Below are positions 28,072 through 35,509 of a DNA stretch of 36,028 nt, piece by piece (position 1 is the first letter of the stretch; each line of letters starts with the position of its first letter). Location of the stretch: the IMG/VR virus record IMGVR_UViG_3300037193_000550, positions 1 through 36,028 of that record; one strand, 5' to 3'. Source of the DNA: a virus. The position numbers and the translations under genes were made by a program. The notes below the pieces were generated by a model. It did not search any database and was not told where the DNA came from. It saw only the letters and a list, made by a program, of their open reading frames with translations.

Positions 28072-29934
28072 CTACCCTCCAACCGCACGCCGCCTGAGCA
28101 CGGTGCTGTTCATTTCCGGTCGCGCCTGGTCGCCGCGAAGCGACGCAGCGGTGTTGAGAATGGTGGGGAGACCACCCGGCGGCATACCCGCCTGGCCCGG
28201 CGCTACTCCTCGGAGCAATCCGGATGGGAGCATCGCACCACCGGGACCGCCAGGTGCCATGCCAGGTCCTTCCGGACCGCTTGGCATAGCCCCCTCAGGT
28301 GGTACTGCCCCGGCCATTGGGTCAGCACTGGGTTCGGGTTCAGGAGGCGTGAAAGCTTCCAGAGCCGCTTCAGCCAAAGCCTTGCCATTCTGCCTCGCCT
28401 TGATCAGCTTGACAATCGGATCGAAGACCTGATTGGCAGGCAAACCCTGCTGAAGCAGAATACCAAGAGACTGCGAATAGGCTGCCACCCCTTGCAGGAT
28501 GGAATCGTCCAGTCGCTGGATGTGGATCTGGCGGTTCTCCATGTCGTAATCGATGTCCCACGGAAGCTTCTTCTGCACCGATTCGCGAGACAGAAGGTCG
28601 CCATTCTGGAACTGAAGCAACATCATGACGGCCTGTGCGGGCGAATTGCCCAGCATGAAGCCGTAGGTGCAGTTGACCTCGTAATCCTCACCGATATCAC
28701 GGGAGGGCTTGATGACCACACGGTACGACTGGCCGTTTTCGACACCACAGATGGTCTTAGAGGCGTTGGGGAACAGCTTGAGGTACACCTTGAAGGCATA
28801 CTCGGTAGCGTCTTCCAGTGCCCTCTTGAACAGCATCTGAGCGGTCTTGATCTGGGTGTCGAACGTACCCATCAGGGCTTCCACGCCCCGACCGGTGACG
28901 ATGGAAGCGTTCACCCGCCCGTTGCGGGCGTCCGGATAGCCAGCGGACTCCTTGGCCTCCGCTTCCAGCGTCTCGTTGTAGGCGAATACCTCGCGGGGCA
29001 CGGTCAGGCCCATCACGCCCATTCCGGGCTTCCAGTTGTCGGTGTAGATGTGGGAATCGATACCCATCTCGACGTTGTTGACGTCGCGGGGCAGTACCAG
29101 CGGCGCGTTGATGGAGCGCTCAGCCGCGCGGAAGGTGTACTGCGTCATCAACACCTTGGCGTACTGAATCCAGATGGTCTCATCGAACCGACCGCCGGGG
29201 ATGTCGCTCAGCGAGGGAAGCTCAACGATGTGATACGGCAATTCGCCGTCGATGACGGACGGCACGTGCTGGAGAACCAGGTTGTCATTCGTCGGACAGA
29301 AGAGGTAGGTGCCACTCTCCTTGGACGTGTACTGCACGATGGACACCATGCCGGACGTGACGTTCTTGTGGTTGCCCTTCAGCTTGGCCGCTGCCTCGGG
29401 GAACATGTGGCAGACGGCGTCCAGCTCCATCTCCCACGTCTTGGCGCATTCGGCCACCCGGCCCCAGCGATCCTTGAGGTAGTAGAACCCTCGTGGATCT
29501 TCCACCGTGATGATCGGCATCTTGCGCTTGAAGTCGGGTTGGGTGTGCAGGATGGCCACACCGTACGAGTTGTAGTAGTCGGCGAAGTTGACGAACTCCG
29601 TCTCCAGCCGTGACTCGTCCCAGATGTTGCGGCCGATACGATTCTTGGTGATGGCCCGCTTCTTGTCGGTGGCGGCGATGCCGTTGCCCGAGGAGCAGTC
29701 GAGCGCGGGCAGGGTGCCCATCACGTTGCGGAGGTCTTCCGCTGCCACCCGGACCAGGTTGGCGCTCACCGAGCGCGGGATTTCGTCGGAGAAGTACTGG
29801 CCCATGCCGGTCACCTCGTGCATCCGGCCCTCACGGACCATCTTCACCAGGTGCATGTTGTCATCGCGACGCTGGAAACGACCACGCATCTGGTCGTATC
29901 GCCGGGCCGCCCACTCGATACCGCTCTTATCCAT
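28072..29934 (-). CDS. portal protein, 620 aa
   Basis: The protein is large with a mixed alpha/beta body. It contains EIPRSVSANLVRVAAEDLRN near the N-terminus, a wing region (IITVEDPRGFYYLKDRWGRV), a central helical stretch (GVEALMGTFDTQIKTAQML) and a Pro/Gly-rich C-terminal tail (about 520-600). It lies directly downstream of the large terminase with a three-base gap, as portals do. In the virion it forms the dodecameric ring through which DNA passes. The disordered Gly/Pro/Met-rich tail is unusual in length. Identity rests on context plus overall profile. Confidence 0.8.
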   Translation of the reverse strand: MDKSGIEWAARRYDQMRGRFQRRDDNMHLVKMVREGRMHEVTGMGQYFSDEIPRSVSANLVRVAAEDLRNVMGTLPALDCSSGNGIAATDKKRAITKNRIGRNIWDESRLETEFVNFADYYNSYGVAILHTQPDFKRKMPIITVEDPRGFYYLKDRWGRVAECAKTWEMELDAVCHMFPEAAAKLKGNHKNVTSGMVSIVQYTSKESGTYLFCPTNDNLVLQHVPSVIDGELPYHIVELPSLSDIPGGRFDETIWIQYAKVLMTQYTFRAAERSINAPLVLPRDVNNVEMGIDSHIYTDNWKPGMGVMGLTVPREVFAYNETLEAEAKESAGYPDARNGRVNASIVTGRGVEALMGTFDTQIKTAQMLFKRALEDATEYAFKVYLKLFPNASKTICGVENGQSYRVVIKPSRDIGEDYEVNCTYGFMLGNSPAQAVMMLLQFQNGDLLSRESVQKKLPWDIDYDMENRQIHIQRLDDSILQGVAAYSQSLGILLQQGLPANQVFDPIVKLIKARQNGKALAEAALEAFTPPEPEPSADPMAGAVPPEGAMPSGPEGPGMAPGGPGGAMLPSGLLRGVAPGQAGMPPGGLPTILNTAASLRGDQARPEMNSTVLRRRAVGG

Positions 29935-29937
29935 CGC

Positions 29938-31902
29938 TTAGAATCCCACTCCGTAGGTTGCCTCGTTGGCGTAGCGTTCCGCGTCGGCACGGCTGAAAGA
30001 CCGTGCGTGCCGCTTCATGGTTCCGGTCACGAACTTTCCGCCTCGGGACGAGGACGTCTGCACGCGTCGCCCCAGCAGGAATTCGCGGGCTGCGATCTCG
30101 GCGAACCACAGCGCCATCACGCAGTCAACGGGGGTGTGCTTCGAAATCTCGGGTTCCCACACCTTCAACTGCTGCGCCAGCGCCTTGACGCCTTCCGACC
30201 CCCTGGCCGTCAACTTGGGTAGTTCGATCAGGTGAGAGTTGGGAATGTCGGTGCCGTACTCGTCCTTGCGGTGCTTCGGGATGAAACGACCGGCGTCGTC
30301 CTGCTCCACCGTCGACATGAACAGTGGGATCAGCGTGGTGACGCCCCAGTCCTCGTCCCACTTAGTGAAGCCGGTCGTCATGTGCTCGGTCAGGATGACG
30401 CCCCGAGCGTTCATGTAATCCCGCAGCGATTCGAGCTGCGTCAGGAACCGCTGGAAGGCGTTGCGCTCGACCCGCCATTCCTTGACGCCGTACTTCTCGG
30501 TGAGATCCTTCATCGTCTTGATCAGGCGCTCGGCGTGAACGTCCCTCTCGTAGAAGACGTCTAGTACGTACCGCTTCATCGTCCTTCCGTCGGCAGCGAG
30601 GACGACCATCGCAGTGCCACCGGAAGTGGCGGGGTCAACCCCGCCCACAACATGGAGTCCGGACATTCCCTGGTCCCGCACTCCGGGATTGGCGGGGTGC
30701 ATGAGACCCGGCATACGCTGACCGTTGACGGAAGCATCGACGGCGGCGGCGGGGAAGGGTGCTTCGTCATTGATGTCACTTTGCTGGTAGATGAGTTGGA
30801 ATTGACGGGTGTCCGCGTAGCCCGCGCGACGCTGTGCGATGGCTCCGGCGTGCATTCGTTCCGGCCAGAGCACCTTCCAGTGCTCCTTCTGAAGGAACTC
30901 GTTCTCCAGGATTGCAGGCTGACTGAAGTAGGTGTAACCCGGCTCACCCATCATGTCCTTGGCTTCGTCACGAAGGTGACGATAGATGTCCATCGGACCT
31001 ACACGGGTACCCAAAACCAACAGCAGGCCGCCGGGGTCGGCCATGTCCTCCGAGGGCGGGCGCAGCCGCGTGTTCGCCTCGCGGGCCAGGTAGGTGGCGT
31101 GCTTCTTGTATTGGGCGACGTTACCCATCGTCTCGATGTCGTCGGCGATCATCACGTCACAGCGACGGCCGTAAATCTGCTGACCCATGCCGAGCGCCTG
31201 CAAGGTGGGGTCGGGGTCCGCCGTGGTGCGACCTCTGACGTAGAAGTAGTTCGCCCGCCACGGCAGGGCCTCGTCCTTCCACGTGCCGACCGGATCGAAC
31301 TGCCGCAGATCCTTCCAATACGGATCGGTGAGGTACCGCTGCACGGTGAACACAAAGTTGCGTGCCACCGCTTCCGTCTCGGAAATGATGATGATGCGGA
31401 TGTTGGGATTCTTATAGATCAACCAGGCGACGTACTTCTGAGACCAGGTGGCACTCTTGGCGTGGTCGGGCGGAACATTGACCACGATGCGCCTGTTGGC
31501 CGACTCCTCGCCTGACCACGTCAGGCGCATGGTGTCCGTCAGGTCAGCCGGGGTTTCGCCGTTGACGATCTCCCAGATGCGCCGCTGATGGCGGGGCAGC
31601 GGCTCACCGACCAGTTCACAAAACTCGGGGAAATCGGGAACCTTGGTGGGATCATAACCAAACTCGCCCGCTTGCTCGCGCGCGGTCTCTACCGTGGTGC
31701 GGGCGTCATCACACCTGGCGCGAAACTCGGGGTAGTCGCGCCGCCAGGTGAAGTACGTCTCCTTCGAACGACCCGCCTTCTTGGCGGCGTCGTCCACACT
31801 CAGTCCCTGCCTGATGGCAGCGACGAACTTGTCCATCGCCTTCTCGCGCGCCGTAGACGCGCGCCCCTTCGGGGTGGCCGAGGAGTCCGAACGACGAGGC
31901 AC
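29938..31902 (-). CDS. terminase large subunit with N-terminal helix-turn-helix
   Basis: The GTG start is at 31902. Residues 24-65 (DKFVAAIRQGLSVDDAAKKAGRSKETYFTW...) read as a helix-turn-helix like that of small terminase subunits. The ATPase follows: Walker A-like PPDHAKS (144-150), Walker B VMIADDIE (250-257) and coupling motif LVLGTR (295-300). The nuclease fold begins with GGVDPATSGG (D423) and ends near MALWFAEIA. The enzyme cuts concatemers and pumps DNA into the head. No separate small terminase gene is seen in the window, so the fused domain may replace it. It is the first gene of the late operon. Confidence 0.9.
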   Translation of the reverse strand: MPRRSDSSATPKGRASTAREKAMDKFVAAIRQGLSVDDAAKKAGRSKETYFTWRRDYPEFRARCDDARTTVETAREQAGEFGYDPTKVPDFPEFCELVGEPLPRHQRRIWEIVNGETPADLTDTMRLTWSGEESANRRIVVNVPPDHAKSATWSQKYVAWLIYKNPNIRIIIISETEAVARNFVFTVQRYLTDPYWKDLRQFDPVGTWKDEALPWRANYFYVRGRTTADPDPTLQALGMGQQIYGRRCDVMIADDIETMGNVAQYKKHATYLAREANTRLRPPSEDMADPGGLLLVLGTRVGPMDIYRHLRDEAKDMMGEPGYTYFSQPAILENEFLQKEHWKVLWPERMHAGAIAQRRAGYADTRQFQLIYQQSDINDEAPFPAAAVDASVNGQRMPGLMHPANPGVRDQGMSGLHVVGGVDPATSGGTAMVVLAADGRTMKRYVLDVFYERDVHAERLIKTMKDLTEKYGVKEWRVERNAFQRFLTQLESLRDYMNARGVILTEHMTTGFTKWDEDWGVTTLIPLFMSTVEQDDAGRFIPKHRKDEYGTDIPNSHLIELPKLTARGSEGVKALAQQLKVWEPEISKHTPVDCVMALWFAEIAAREFLLGRRVQTSSSRGGKFVTGTMKRHARSFSRADAERYANEATYGVGF

Positions 31903-31981
31903 AGAGACGAACCAATCTGACTAGACGAAGTTCACGCCTTAGCGTGAACGAGAAGTTGAACCGGATTTCCGGATAGGCATG

Positions 31982-31990
31982 TGGTATAAT
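31982..31990 (+). promoter_or_regulatory. strong extended -10 promoter of the intergenic RNA
   Basis: TGG followed by a perfect TATAAT (31985-31990), an extended -10. No TTGACA is found 17 bases upstream, which an extended -10 can compensate. It points away from the terminase gene and begins the RNA unit that ends at the terminator 32181-32204. Confidence 0.65.
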
Positions 31991-32122
31991 GCGAGTATCA
32001 ACGAGCGAAAGGATGGGGGGTAGGTCCGAGCCTTAGGGGCTCGGCCCAGAAGGGGCCAGAGGAAGAGACCCGAAGGCGAGGACCGTAGGGGGGAAGGGAA
32101 ACATCAACTTCTCCGAGAACGT

Positions 32123-32128
32123 ATTATA
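32123..32128 (-). promoter_or_regulatory. leftward -10 element, candidate late-operon promoter
   Basis: The minus strand reads CCG-TATAAT-ACG (32128-32123), about 220 bases upstream of the terminase start. It is the only consensus -10 seen ahead of the late operon, but no clear -35 lies at the right distance, so an activator may be required. Its transcript would overlap the intergenic RNA in antisense for roughly 130 bases. Confidence 0.4.
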
Positions 32129-32180
32129 CGGCACTACACCCCAAACAGACTGAACCCCATGTAGTCACCCCATACCGCAT

Positions 32181-32204
32181 ACCCCACTCAGGTGGGGTTT
32201 TTTT
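32181..32204 (+). terminator. strong Rho-independent terminator
   Basis: ACCCCAC-TCAG-GTGGGGT (32181-32198) followed by seven T residues. It is the clearest intrinsic terminator in the window and ends the intergenic RNA. Two CATACC motifs (32171, 32178) overlap its left side. Confidence 0.85.
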
Positions 32205-33011
32205 ATGCCTTGGGAACGGCAGACGCATACCAATGCGGCGAGCCTTGAGCGAGCCGCGACCGTTCTATTCCGGTCGGAGTCAAATCAACACGACCTCTTT
32301 GACGATTTGGTGATTTACCCCGCTACCCCATCAATAACGCCAAAATTGGTTACTGATAGTACATATATATACACACATACATTATAATCACCCCTTTTGA
32401 CCCCCAGATCACGGGCAGATCACAGGCCGAGCAGAAAGGAAAGATCAACTGAATCAATACAGACCGTCTGACCAGCACTGATCCCCCCCTCCCCCCTCCC
32501 CTCCCAGTGCCGATAACCAACATTATGTTAAGTAGTACGGGTGTACTACTCTGTCTGTATCGATAAAGCTCCACCTTACTAGAGGTTGAGGGCGGATGCC
32601 GGACAGCGGTACTGCATACCGTATGCAATGTGCGAGGTGGCATACCCTCAACCGGTATGAGGTACAGCTCGGCCATACCCCCATGCCGTATGTGTCATAC
32701 CCCTCCCCGGTATATGAGGTGGTCTACACCTACCGACCGTACGGTATGACTAGACCGTTCGGTGGTAGTGCACCGCTACACCGTCTGTGCACCCCGTAGA
32801 GCGCCTACTACTCGGTACAGGTATGGCCATAAGGGGGTCAGTCCGTTCGTCGCCTCACGGCGTTTCCGCTGGTCAGAGGGGGTAGGAAACGGCGTTATCG
32901 ATCTTGGGTGATCAACTGACCCGCCACGTGGAGAATGGGTAGCCACATGGTCACAACATGGTAACGTTCTTCTCCAAGGTCACGGTGATGTAACGATCAT
33001 GACCGCACCGC
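32205..33011. other. long gene-free region with AT-rich tract and inverted repeats, candidate origin/control region
   Basis: No ORF here has a ribosome site or plausible protein. It holds an AT-rich run at 32340-32392 (alternating AT and CA, with TATAAT at about 32385) in an otherwise GC-rich genome, a C-rich run near 32486-32504, the inverted repeat AGTAGTAC-GGGT-GTACTACT (32531-32550) and the CATACC array described separately. Such a mix is typical of replication origins or multi-operator control regions. A packaging site is also possible because the terminase gene is adjacent. Confidence 0.45.
32611..32825. repeat. iteron-like array of CATACC/GGTATG motifs
   Basis: CATACC occurs at 32615, 32641, 32674 and 32696; its reverse complement GGTATG occurs at 32654, 32743 and 32820. 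Near variants are CGTATG at 32620 and 32687 and GGTATATG at 32709. The densest site is TGCATACCGTATGCA (32613-32627), a near-perfect palindrome. Chance would give about 0.1 copies of the hexamer in 215 bases. A dimeric initiator or repressor is the likely partner. Confidence 0.55.
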
Positions 33012-33043
33012 TTGACAACCCTTAGCCCTATAAGCCGTACTGG
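33012..33043 (+). promoter_or_regulatory. possible promoter of the right-hand early genes
   Basis: A perfect TTGACA lies at 33012-33017. No good -10 is found at 17-18 bases; TATAAG (33029) is too close and TACTGG (33038) slightly too far. Its place about 60 bases before the first gene of the block makes it a reasonable candidate. Confidence 0.3.
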
Positions 33044-33076
33044 TGTCCCAACCGCAGACCCAAGGAGGTGGCTCAC

Positions 33077-33268
33077 ATGATCACCGGTACCTACACCACT
33101 GCCGCCCGTGCGTGGCTGATCAATGACGGCGAGAGTCGTGAAGCCGTGCTGGCCACGCCCGGCGCTGACATCTGGGCTGAGGTGGCACGTCGCTACCCCG
33201 GTGGCAAGCCGATGTTCGTGCTCGATCACGACCGCATGACCTACGCCGAGCTGATCGCGTCCCGGTGA
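33077..33268 (+). CDS. hypothetical protein, 63 aa
   Basis: ATG 33077 has a full Shine-Dalgarno sequence (AAGGAGG) at the right distance; the earlier GTG would overlap it. The product begins MITGTYTTAARAWLINDGES and ends HDRMTYAELIASR, a small globular domain. It is the first of a series of small genes with strong ribosome sites, as in early operons of actinophages. Function unknown. Confidence 0.65.
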   Translation: MITGTYTTAARAWLINDGESREAVLATPGADIWAEVARRYPGGKPMFVLDHDRMTYAELIASR

Positions 33269-33336
33269 GCAGTCGCGTACGCGTCTCGAACGTGTGCGCT
33301 GTCGGTTCAACCGGTACGGAAAGGAGGTAGCCACAC

Positions 33337-33534
33337 ATGCACGTCAAGGGTTTGACCGCGCTCTACATGAACCGTGTCGGCAGGCTGATCGTGCGTCCCG
33401 GCTTGTCGATGCACGTCAGGGTGATCGACGTCAAGTCGGCTTTCGGTCGCATCGATGTGTTGATCGCGCCCACCAATGAGGGTGGCGAAGGCTCGGCGTG
33501 GGTGGCGGCCGACACCGTCAAGTGGGTGGACTGA
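33337..33534 (+). CDS. hypothetical protein, 65 aa
   Basis: AAGGAGG precedes ATG 33337. The protein is strand-rich (MHVKGLTALYMNRVGRLIVR, SMHVRVIDVKSAFGRIDVLI) and ends WVAADTVKWVD, like a small OB- or SH3-like barrel. No family recognised. Confidence 0.65.
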   Translation: MHVKGLTALYMNRVGRLIVRPGLSMHVRVIDVKSAFGRIDVLIAPTNEGGEGSAWVAADTVKWVD

Positions 33535-33536
33535 TC

Positions 33537-33632
33537 ATGATCGTCACCATCTTCGTCAGTGCCGCCGCGTTAGGCGTCGGCTTCATCGGCGGTGTGCTGC
33601 TGTGCATCGTCACCAAGGAGGACATGTCATGA
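33537..33632 (+). CDS. tiny membrane protein, 31 aa
   Basis: ATG 33537 starts two bases after the upstream stop. Almost the whole product is one membrane helix (MIVTIFVSAAALGVGFIGGV), ending in IVTKEDMS. Its 3' end contains the AAGGAGG of the next gene and overlaps it by four bases. It uses a TTA codon, rare in high-GC hosts. It may be a small membrane effector of early infection. Confidence 0.5.
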   Translation: MIVTIFVSAAALGVGFIGGVLLCIVTKEDMS

Positions 33633-33898
33633 GCACCAAGCGTTCCGTCGTGCGTACGTGGGACATCAACCGCAAGTCGGTGGCCTACACCTGGCAGCGT
33701 CGCCGCACCGACGGCAGGCTGTTCGCCTACTCGCTGCTGGTCACCGACTGCAAGGCCGTGTGGAGCGGCTACGTGTGGGACGACATCTCGGGTGGGTGGT
33801 GCCTCATCTCCCGCTTCCCGTTCGGTCAGGTGCCGCTCACCTCCCCGGTGGTGCAGTCCCTGGTGTACCGCACGTACTCGATGACGTCTCCGGTCTGA
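33629..33898 (+). CDS. hypothetical protein, 89 aa
   Basis: ATG 33629 overlaps the tiny membrane gene (ATGA) and has AAGGAGG upstream. The protein is basic and aromatic-rich (MSTKRSVVRTWDINRKSVAY, VWSGYVWDDISGGWCLI), with a beta-strand pattern. No family recognised. Confidence 0.65.
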   Translation: MSTKRSVVRTWDINRKSVAYTWQRRRTDGRLFAYSLLVTDCKAVWSGYVWDDISGGWCLISRFPFGQVPLTSPVVQSLVYRTYSMTSPV

Positions 33899-33912
33899 CC
33901 TGTCACGGGCGG

Positions 33913-33950
33913 GGCACGGCTTGACCTCCGTGCCTCTGCCCTGGTAGCTC
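33913..33950 (+). promoter_or_regulatory. candidate promoter with hairpin over the -35
   Basis: TTGACC (33921-33926), 18 bases, TGG and TAGCTC (33945-33950). The -35 lies in the loop of GGCACGG/CCGTGCC (33913-33919 and 33928-33934). It precedes the gene at 33978. The -10 text GGTAGCTCAG also looks like a tRNA D arm, but no tRNA follows. Confidence 0.35.
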
Positions 33951-33977
33951 AGCTCGGCTGAAAGGTGAGTGATCATC

Positions 33978-34211
33978 ATGGGTGGCATCTTCAACACGCG
34001 CACGGCTATCGCCGTCGTGACCGAAGCGCTGGCCGCAGACGCGGCGATCGTCATCGAGCCCTTTCGTCAGGGTCACGACGTGACGGTGATGGACTACAGC
34101 GAAGAGATGTCGTGGTACGCGCAGAGTGGGGCGCATCGTCTCGCCGACGCCGAGTGGTGTGAGAACGGCAGAGACGGTGACGTGTGGGTCAGGCCGGTCA
34201 GCGGGAACTGA
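33978..34211 (+). CDS. hypothetical protein, 77 aa
   Basis: ATG 33978 has AAAGGTGAG upstream. The product (MGGIFNTRTAIAVVTEALAA ... YSEEMSWYAQSGAHRLADAE) appears alpha/beta, with no motif I recognise. It sits alone between two candidate promoters. Confidence 0.6.
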   Translation: MGGIFNTRTAIAVVTEALAADAAIVIEPFRQGHDVTVMDYSEEMSWYAQSGAHRLADAEWCENGRDGDVWVRPVSGN

Positions 34212-34224
34212 TCACGTCACGATG

Positions 34225-34250
34225 GGCTGTAGATGGTACGGTCTACAGCC
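34225..34250. promoter_or_regulatory. 26-bp operator-like inverted repeat with extended -10, partner of 4006-4031
   Basis: The arms GGCTGTAGA (34225-34233) and TCTACAGCC (34242-34250) are perfect complements. The centre TGGTACGGT fits an extended -10 (TGG, TACGGT). It shares CTGTAGATGGTAC exactly with 4008-4020. A regulator could bind both places and link the right-hand early genes with the helicase-lysis junction. Confidence 0.5.
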
Positions 34251-34292
34251 TGCCGGATGTACTCAGCACCGACTGAAGTGAGGTTGATCATC

Positions 34293-34535
34293 ATGGCCGA
34301 GATCGAACGTGAGCTGGACGCCGTGTGTTCCGAGTGTCTGTACATCGTGGCCTACTCGGTCGAGTCGGAGGAACAGGCGAACACCTTCGCCAAGTGGCCC
34401 GAGTGGGCACGCAACACGTTCTACCTCGTCGTCGCCTGCGAAGGTGACGAGTGCGACCACGGGTTCACGTGGTCCCCGTGCGACCTCTGCGGGGAGGCGG
34501 GTATCGAGCCGCACAAGGTGGTTCAGTTCGCCTGA
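34293..34535 (+). CDS. small zinc-binding protein, 80 aa
   Basis: ATG 34293 follows GTGAGG. The protein begins MAEIERELDAVCSECLYIVA and later shows VACEGDECDHGFTWSPCDLCG. CxxC at residues 12-15 and CxxC near 64-67, with extra Cys and His, suit a zinc ribbon. It is strongly acidic. Function unknown; regulatory or anti-host roles are typical for such early proteins but not demonstrable. Confidence 0.65.
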   Translation: MAEIERELDAVCSECLYIVAYSVESEEQANTFAKWPEWARNTFYLVVACEGDECDHGFTWSPCDLCGEAGIEPHKVVQFA

Positions 34536-34603
34536 ACGGTGAGCATTGCGCATGGTCGGGGGACGTGCGCTTTGCCCGTTGTTCAGATCGAAAGGGGCAC
34601 AGC

Positions 34604-34858
34604 ATGAAACGTGTGACGCGCGCCGACATTGATCACGACTTCAACGTGATGGTCAACGCCGCACTCAACGCAGGTGTTGACGTCAACGGGTGGGAATTCG
34701 GCCGCCCTTACGGGTTGATGTGGGTGGTCACTGCCGACACCGGCAGTGGTCGCCGTCCTATCTCGCCGTACTGGGAGACGTTCCGCCAGGCACGTGACGG
34801 CATGGACGCCATGCGCAAGGCATTCGACATCGTCTACTTCGGCAAGGCGGTGAAGTGA
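34604..34858 (+). CDS. hypothetical protein, 84 aa
   Basis: ATG 34604 has GAAAGGGG upstream. The protein (MKRVTRADIDHDFNVMVNAA ... TFRQARDGMDAMRKAFDIVY) is alpha/beta with a central strand (GLMWVVTADTG). No family recognised. The next gene overlaps its stop as TGATG. Confidence 0.65.
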   Translation: MKRVTRADIDHDFNVMVNAALNAGVDVNGWEFGRPYGLMWVVTADTGSGRRPISPYWETFRQARDGMDAMRKAFDIVYFGKAVK

Positions 34859-35052
34859 TGGGCACAACTACCGCCATTGTGGTCATGCTGTGGGCTACGC
34901 TCATCCTCAACACCGTCGACAGCCTGACGGACCCGATCGTCATCGATGGGCACGCCGTGCCCCATCGAGTGGACATCGACGGTCGGTTGATGGTGCCGGT
35001 CGACATCAACGGTGACGGTTACGTCATCGGTGACATCGAATGGGGGTCGTGA
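34858..35052 (+). CDS. small protein with N-terminal membrane segment, 64 aa
   Basis: ATG 34858 overlaps the preceding stop (TGATG). Residues 4-20 are hydrophobic (TTAIVVMLWATLILNTV), a signal anchor or signal peptide. The rest is a short strand-rich acidic domain (VDIDGRLMVPVDINGDGYVI). It would be membrane-attached with the C-terminal part probably outside. Function unknown. Confidence 0.6.
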   Translation: MGTTTAIVVMLWATLILNTVDSLTDPIVIDGHAVPHRVDIDGRLMVPVDINGDGYVIGDIEWGS

Positions 35053-35053
35053 C

Positions 35054-35416
35054 ATGACGTATACCTGGCAGTACACCAACGACGGGGCGCGGGTGACGTT
35101 CACCGCCAACCTCGGGAGTGACCAGCCCACCTACGTGGTGGTCGGCACCGTGGTCAACGGACTGGTTGCGCAGTCCGTCTGCAACCACCTCGGCCAGGTG
35201 GACCCGACGGGTGCGCTGTTGCACACCACCACCACCGACGGACGCAAGTCGTGCGGTCAGCCATGGGTGGCTGAGATCGCGCCGTGCCCCAGGTGCGGGC
35301 AGCCCGCTGTCAAGCACGCACACATCCCGAGTGCCGCTGGCTCGACGGTGGTTAACGTGTTGGACGACGGCTCAACGGTGGTGGACGTGGTGAAGGACGA
35401 CACCCTGTCCGAGTGA
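35054..35416 (+). CDS. hypothetical protein with zinc-ribbon segment, 120 aa
   Basis: ATG 35054 follows the previous stop by one base. The first 75 residues form a beta-rich domain (MTYTWQYTNDGARVTFTANL). A CPRCGQPAVKHAH segment near 77-90 has two Cys and two His, a likely zinc site. The Val/Asp-rich tail (VVNVLDDGSTVVDVVKDD) is acidic. No family recognised. Confidence 0.6.
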   Translation: MTYTWQYTNDGARVTFTANLGSDQPTYVVVGTVVNGLVAQSVCNHLGQVDPTGALLHTTTTDGRKSCGQPWVAEIAPCPRCGQPAVKHAHIPSAAGSTVVNVLDDGSTVVDVVKDDTLSE

Positions 35417-35422
35417 TTGGGG

Positions 35423-35464
35423 TTGTGCATACAGTCGGACTGAACTACTGTCGGCCGTATGCAC
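35423..35464 (+). promoter_or_regulatory. candidate promoter flanked by GTGCATAC/GTATGCAC
   Basis: TTGTGC (35423-35428), 17 bases, TACTGT (35446-35451). Perfect 8-base arms GTGCATAC (35425-35432) and GTATGCAC (35457-35464) enclose the core. The arms contain the GCATAC core found in the array at 32611-32825, so the same protein may bind both. Confidence 0.5.
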
Positions 35465-35509
35465 TTCCCGAACTACTCGGTTCGGACTGGATCTTAGGAG
35501 CGGTGGGAC

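Larger units (their letters stand above)
31997..32204 (+). ncRNA. structured non-coding RNA of about 200 nt, no known family
   Basis: The unit starts after a strong promoter and stops at a strong terminator, without an ORF of meaningful length. Predicted folds include CCGAGCC-TTAG-GGCTCGG and GGCCC-AGAAG-GGGCC, an enclosing GGTCC/GGACC, and long-range pairing of ATGGGG near the 5' end with CCCCAT near 32169. The 5' half is purine-rich with several GNRA-like loops. It does not match tmRNA, RNase P or 6S RNA by eye. It may be a regulator, an antisense RNA to late-operon leader RNA, or a packaging-related RNA. Confidence 0.55.

Noticed and set aside
31997-32204. Interpretation of the intergenic RNA as tmRNA, RNase P RNA or phi29-type packaging RNA
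   Set aside because: No tRNA-like ends or tag frame, no recognisable RNase P core, and the terminase is not of the phi29 type.
32350-32676. 108-codon minus-strand frame in the gene-free region
   Set aside because: It crosses the AT-rich tract and the motif array, has low-complexity Gly/Arg and Tyr/Met runs and no ribosome site.
32596-32799. 67-codon plus-strand frame over the CATACC array
   Set aside because: Its sequence is made by the repeats, and no ribosome site precedes it.
33935-33965. tRNA D-arm-like text GGTAGCTCAG
   Set aside because: No acceptor, anticodon or T arm follows; the bases are better explained as a -10 region and leader of the gene at 33978.
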